Below, piece after piece: positions 62,135-64,000 of a DNA stretch of 64,000 nt. Numbering within the stretch: the first letter of the stretch is position 1; each line of letters opens with the position of its first letter. Position numbers and translations under genes: made by a program. Source of the DNA: Casuarius casuarius (taxonomy: Eukaryota; Chordata; Aves; Casuariiformes; Casuariidae); the NCBI GenBank assembly GCA_003342895.1, contig PTFA01000028.1, positions 2,872,330 through 2,936,329 of the forward strand. The letters are read 5' to 3'. A model generated the notes under the pieces. That model ran no database searches, was not told where the DNA came from, and was given only the letters and a program-made list of their open reading frames with translations.

Positions 62135-62212
62135 TGATACAGATCTGTAATTGCTATAAATTGTGGTATACCACTGGCATCAATAGAGCTACACTATCTT
62201 ACTCCAGCTAAT
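62135..62212. repeat. Ancient amniote repeat relic of the TTACAC/CAATGGAGTTACAC type
   Basis: GATACAGATCTGTAATTGCT then CCACTGGCATCAATAGAGCT and ACACTATCTTACTCCAG. It resembles a palindromic element with GATCTCAGTTACACC, CCACTGACATCAATGGAGTT and ACACTGG blocks. Confidence 0.4.
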
Positions 62213-62449
62213 GAACTGTGGTCTTTAATATACATTCTAGAAAGAAAGAAGAAACAATGCAGCTCAATCTGCAGAGGCATTTGGATTATCTGCTTCTTGA
62301 TCTAGTCCTCTATCCTATGTGCCTCTGACTGAAGAGCTTGCTAATATGTGAGACTGGAGTCACAGAGACTGTGGTCAAGACTGATACACAGCCCTCGGGA
62401 GATGTCTCCTTGTACAGACTGCCTGGGGACTGAGGGAAAGGGTCCTAAA

Positions 62450-62600
62450 AGTGTCTAGGGAAAAGAAAAGGGTAGTTCGAAGAGCTTTCTGAAGGAAAGG
62501 AAAAGGAGTTTTGGGATCTAGAGAAGGGAAAGCTAGGCTGGGCTGAGAAAAAGATGGAAAAATGAGGTGTGGAGAAATGGGGTGGAAAGGGGATTGTCAC
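62450..62600 (+). repeat. Purine-rich block
   Basis: About 150 bp strongly biased to A and G on the + strand, for example GAAGGAAAGGAAAAGGAG and GATGGAAAAATGAGG. Low complexity with no defined repeat unit. Confidence 0.6.
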
Positions 62601-63295
62601 TGAGATTCAGTTAAAAAAAAAAAGCACGATTGAAGTATTAAGCTTTCTGAAAGTCCTCATCCCTCAGGGTACTGTTATCAGGGGGGGATTCTCCTCTCCC
62701 CTGTGTCACTGCAAACAAAGTGTAGCTGCCTGATATCCTCTTACCTATGCGGTTTACCCGGGGGAAAGAAGAAGGTTATTTGCTAACCACTGATACTGAT
62801 TTGAGAACACAGCATTTACTCTCAGAAAGATAGTACTTAAGAATCTTAAAATCCGGTTGTGCTGATTTTATGAACTCTGCACGAAGCACGCCACGCAAGC
62901 CCAGGAAATGGCATGGATGGAGAACTCAAACGAAAACGATCCATTTTGCGAAGGAGAAATTTTTATAGCCTCTGTGCTTAGGGCACTGGTGAACATGAGT
63001 TAAACTGCTGATTATAACGTTGGGTTTACAATGTGTTCAGTTATTATTTCTCCGTGAAGGAGATAGCCCTGCCCGTGACTGTCTCTTGCTGGCTTCTTGA
63101 CTTAACAACTCAGCTGTGTCAAGACCGCATCTCTCCGCCGAGAGGAGCAACAGTTAAAATACCGAGACCATGTGAGAAGCCATGTATCCGGCAAATGCAC
63201 TGAAACTAGAAGTTACTCATTTGCGTCTGGGAGTGCCTGCTCACATTATTCCTGCTCAGTAAGTTTAATAATCGTGATAATGGTTATAATGATGA

Positions 63296-63350
63296 TGTAA
63301 TAACAATAATAATACAGCTTTTATCCCGGCAGCACCTCCCACGCTCACGA
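63296..63350. repeat. Possible MIR-like SINE fragment
   Basis: GTAATAACAATAATAATACA then GCTTTTATCCCGGCAGCACC and TCCCACGCTCA. It looks like the AATAATAATA...AGCTTTTATAGAGCACCTCCC end of sauropsid MIR-type elements. Low confidence. Confidence 0.25.
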
Positions 63351-63380
63351 CGCGCCCAGGCTCCCAGCGGGCCGGTGCGC

Positions 63381-63391
63381 GGGGGGGGGGG
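63381..63391 (+). repeat. Homopolymer G11 in GC-rich patch
   Basis: Eleven Gs inside CGCGGG...GCGCAGCC. Length may be inaccurate. The patch at 63340-63420 is CpG-rich. Confidence 0.8.
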
Positions 63392-63420
63392 CGCAGCCTG
63401 CGCCCGGCCCTGCGCAGCCA

Positions 63421-63880
63421 AACCTCCCTTGCCCTCTGAACGCCCGCACTGAAATACGCTTAATTATCATTATTTGGCGCATCTTGCCAGCGTTTGAACG
63501 GTCTAAAGTGAAACCATCACATTTCATTTAGCCCAGGGAGGACTGCAGTAAAAAAAAAAAAAAAAATCTGTTAAACCGATACCGTGGCAGTATTTTTTAT
63601 GCAAGAGGCACTGGAAGCAAATAAGAAGCGAAGTGTGTAAATGTGCACGAACGGAGAGAACCATTTAATTAAAAGCATGAAAGAGGACGAAAGAGCACAG
63701 TCGTTCCTGCTTTTCGGTAACACATGCCTATCCTATAATTGCCTGTAAATAGCCACTGCAAAGCAACTCAGATTAGTGGCTTTCTGGACGAGGGATGGAA
63801 ACTCTGACTGTTTCGCTGTCGAAAGCTTACGTGAACTTGTACTGCATCAGAAAAATAAAACCCTGTAGGAACGCTGGCTT
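63421..63880. promoter_or_regulatory. Candidate regulatory element at the right edge, probably upstream of FOXD1
   Basis: About 460 bp of repeat-free sequence with homeodomain-type cores (GCTTAATTATCATTATTTGG at 63458-63477, TTTAATTAAAAG near 63665) and a forkhead-type TGTAAATA at 63744-63751. It lies between a CpG-rich patch and a GC-rising right edge. Regulatory status is inferred from composition and position only. Confidence 0.3.
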
Positions 63881-64000
63881 GCNAGAGATTTTTCCAGTTA
63901 TCACCTTGGCAAGACACAGCTCTGCGCTTCCACAGCCGAGCTCTCCCTTGCCAGCACGGGTTTTGAGCTCTCCCAAACCTGCTCCGCGTCGCCCACGCCC

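Larger units (their letters stand above)
49400..63250. other. Intergenic region, probably toward FOXD1
   Basis: About 14 kb with no supported gene on either strand. It contains several old SINE-like and palindromic repeat relics (listed) and a purine-rich block at 62.45-62.60 kb. In human the next gene after TMEM174 is FOXD1 on the opposite strand, separated by a gene-poor interval with likely developmental enhancers. Stretches such as 53.95-54.25 and 55.24-55.45 kb have balanced, repeat-free composition that could be conserved noncoding DNA, but this cannot be shown from one sequence. Confidence 0.55.

Noticed and set aside
1..64000. CRISPR arrays, tRNA or rRNA genes, bacterial operons, intact retroviral genes
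   Set aside because: No regularly spaced direct repeats, no tRNA B-box in a plausible cloverleaf, and no gag/pol/env-like frames were seen; the sequence is an ordinary vertebrate locus.

Overview
The window looks like a vertebrate nuclear contig, most likely a bird or at least a sauropsid. Three spliced genes lie in the same order and orientation as human 5q13.2: FCHO2 (3' end only), then TMEM171, then TMEM174, all on the + strand. Fragments with the typical 3' end and body of CR1 LINEs, several very old amniote repeat relics, and short intergenic distances point to a bird-like genome. The contig is draft quality: there is one 240-bp N gap inside a CpG island and three single Ns, one of them inside the TMEM174 coding sequence.

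Layout. Positions 1-4208 hold the last four coding exons of FCHO2, the end of the mu-homology domain, followed by a long AT-rich 3' UTR to about 6.5 kb. One FCHO2 intron appears to use a GC donor. From 6.5 to 23.3 kb is intergenic DNA with two CR1 fragments, a perfect 24-bp palindrome, a G16 run and a small tandem duplication. At 23.4-24.6 kb lies a strong CpG island with GC boxes, a TATA-like element and a good splice donor, probably the TMEM171 promoter and noncoding first exon. TMEM171 coding exons are at 30219-30849, 32069-32207 and 35405-35636 (333 aa), with a short 3' UTR and AATAAA. TMEM174 coding exons are at 42978-43606 and 44544-44646 (243 aa). A second CpG island (48.1-49.4 kb, with the N gap) has no recognisable gene. 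The remainder to 64 kb is noncoding and probably leads toward FOXD1, the next gene in the human order; no FOXD1 coding sequence is in the window.

Function. FCHO2 initiates clathrin-coated pits at the plasma membrane. TMEM171 and TMEM174 are small multi-pass membrane proteins with cytoplasmic PPxY motifs; TMEM174 is a kidney proximal-tubule protein tied to phosphate handling. Reading the two side by side suggests they are tandem paralogues: TMEM171 seems to carry two copies of a two-helix unit and TMEM174 one, both continue into a matching proline-rich PPPY segment, and both end in a last exon entered through a phase-2 intron and carrying PP(K/R)YEE. I consider this the most interesting observation in the window. 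I found no CRISPR, phage, operon or defence-like system; the remaining open frames look like chance.
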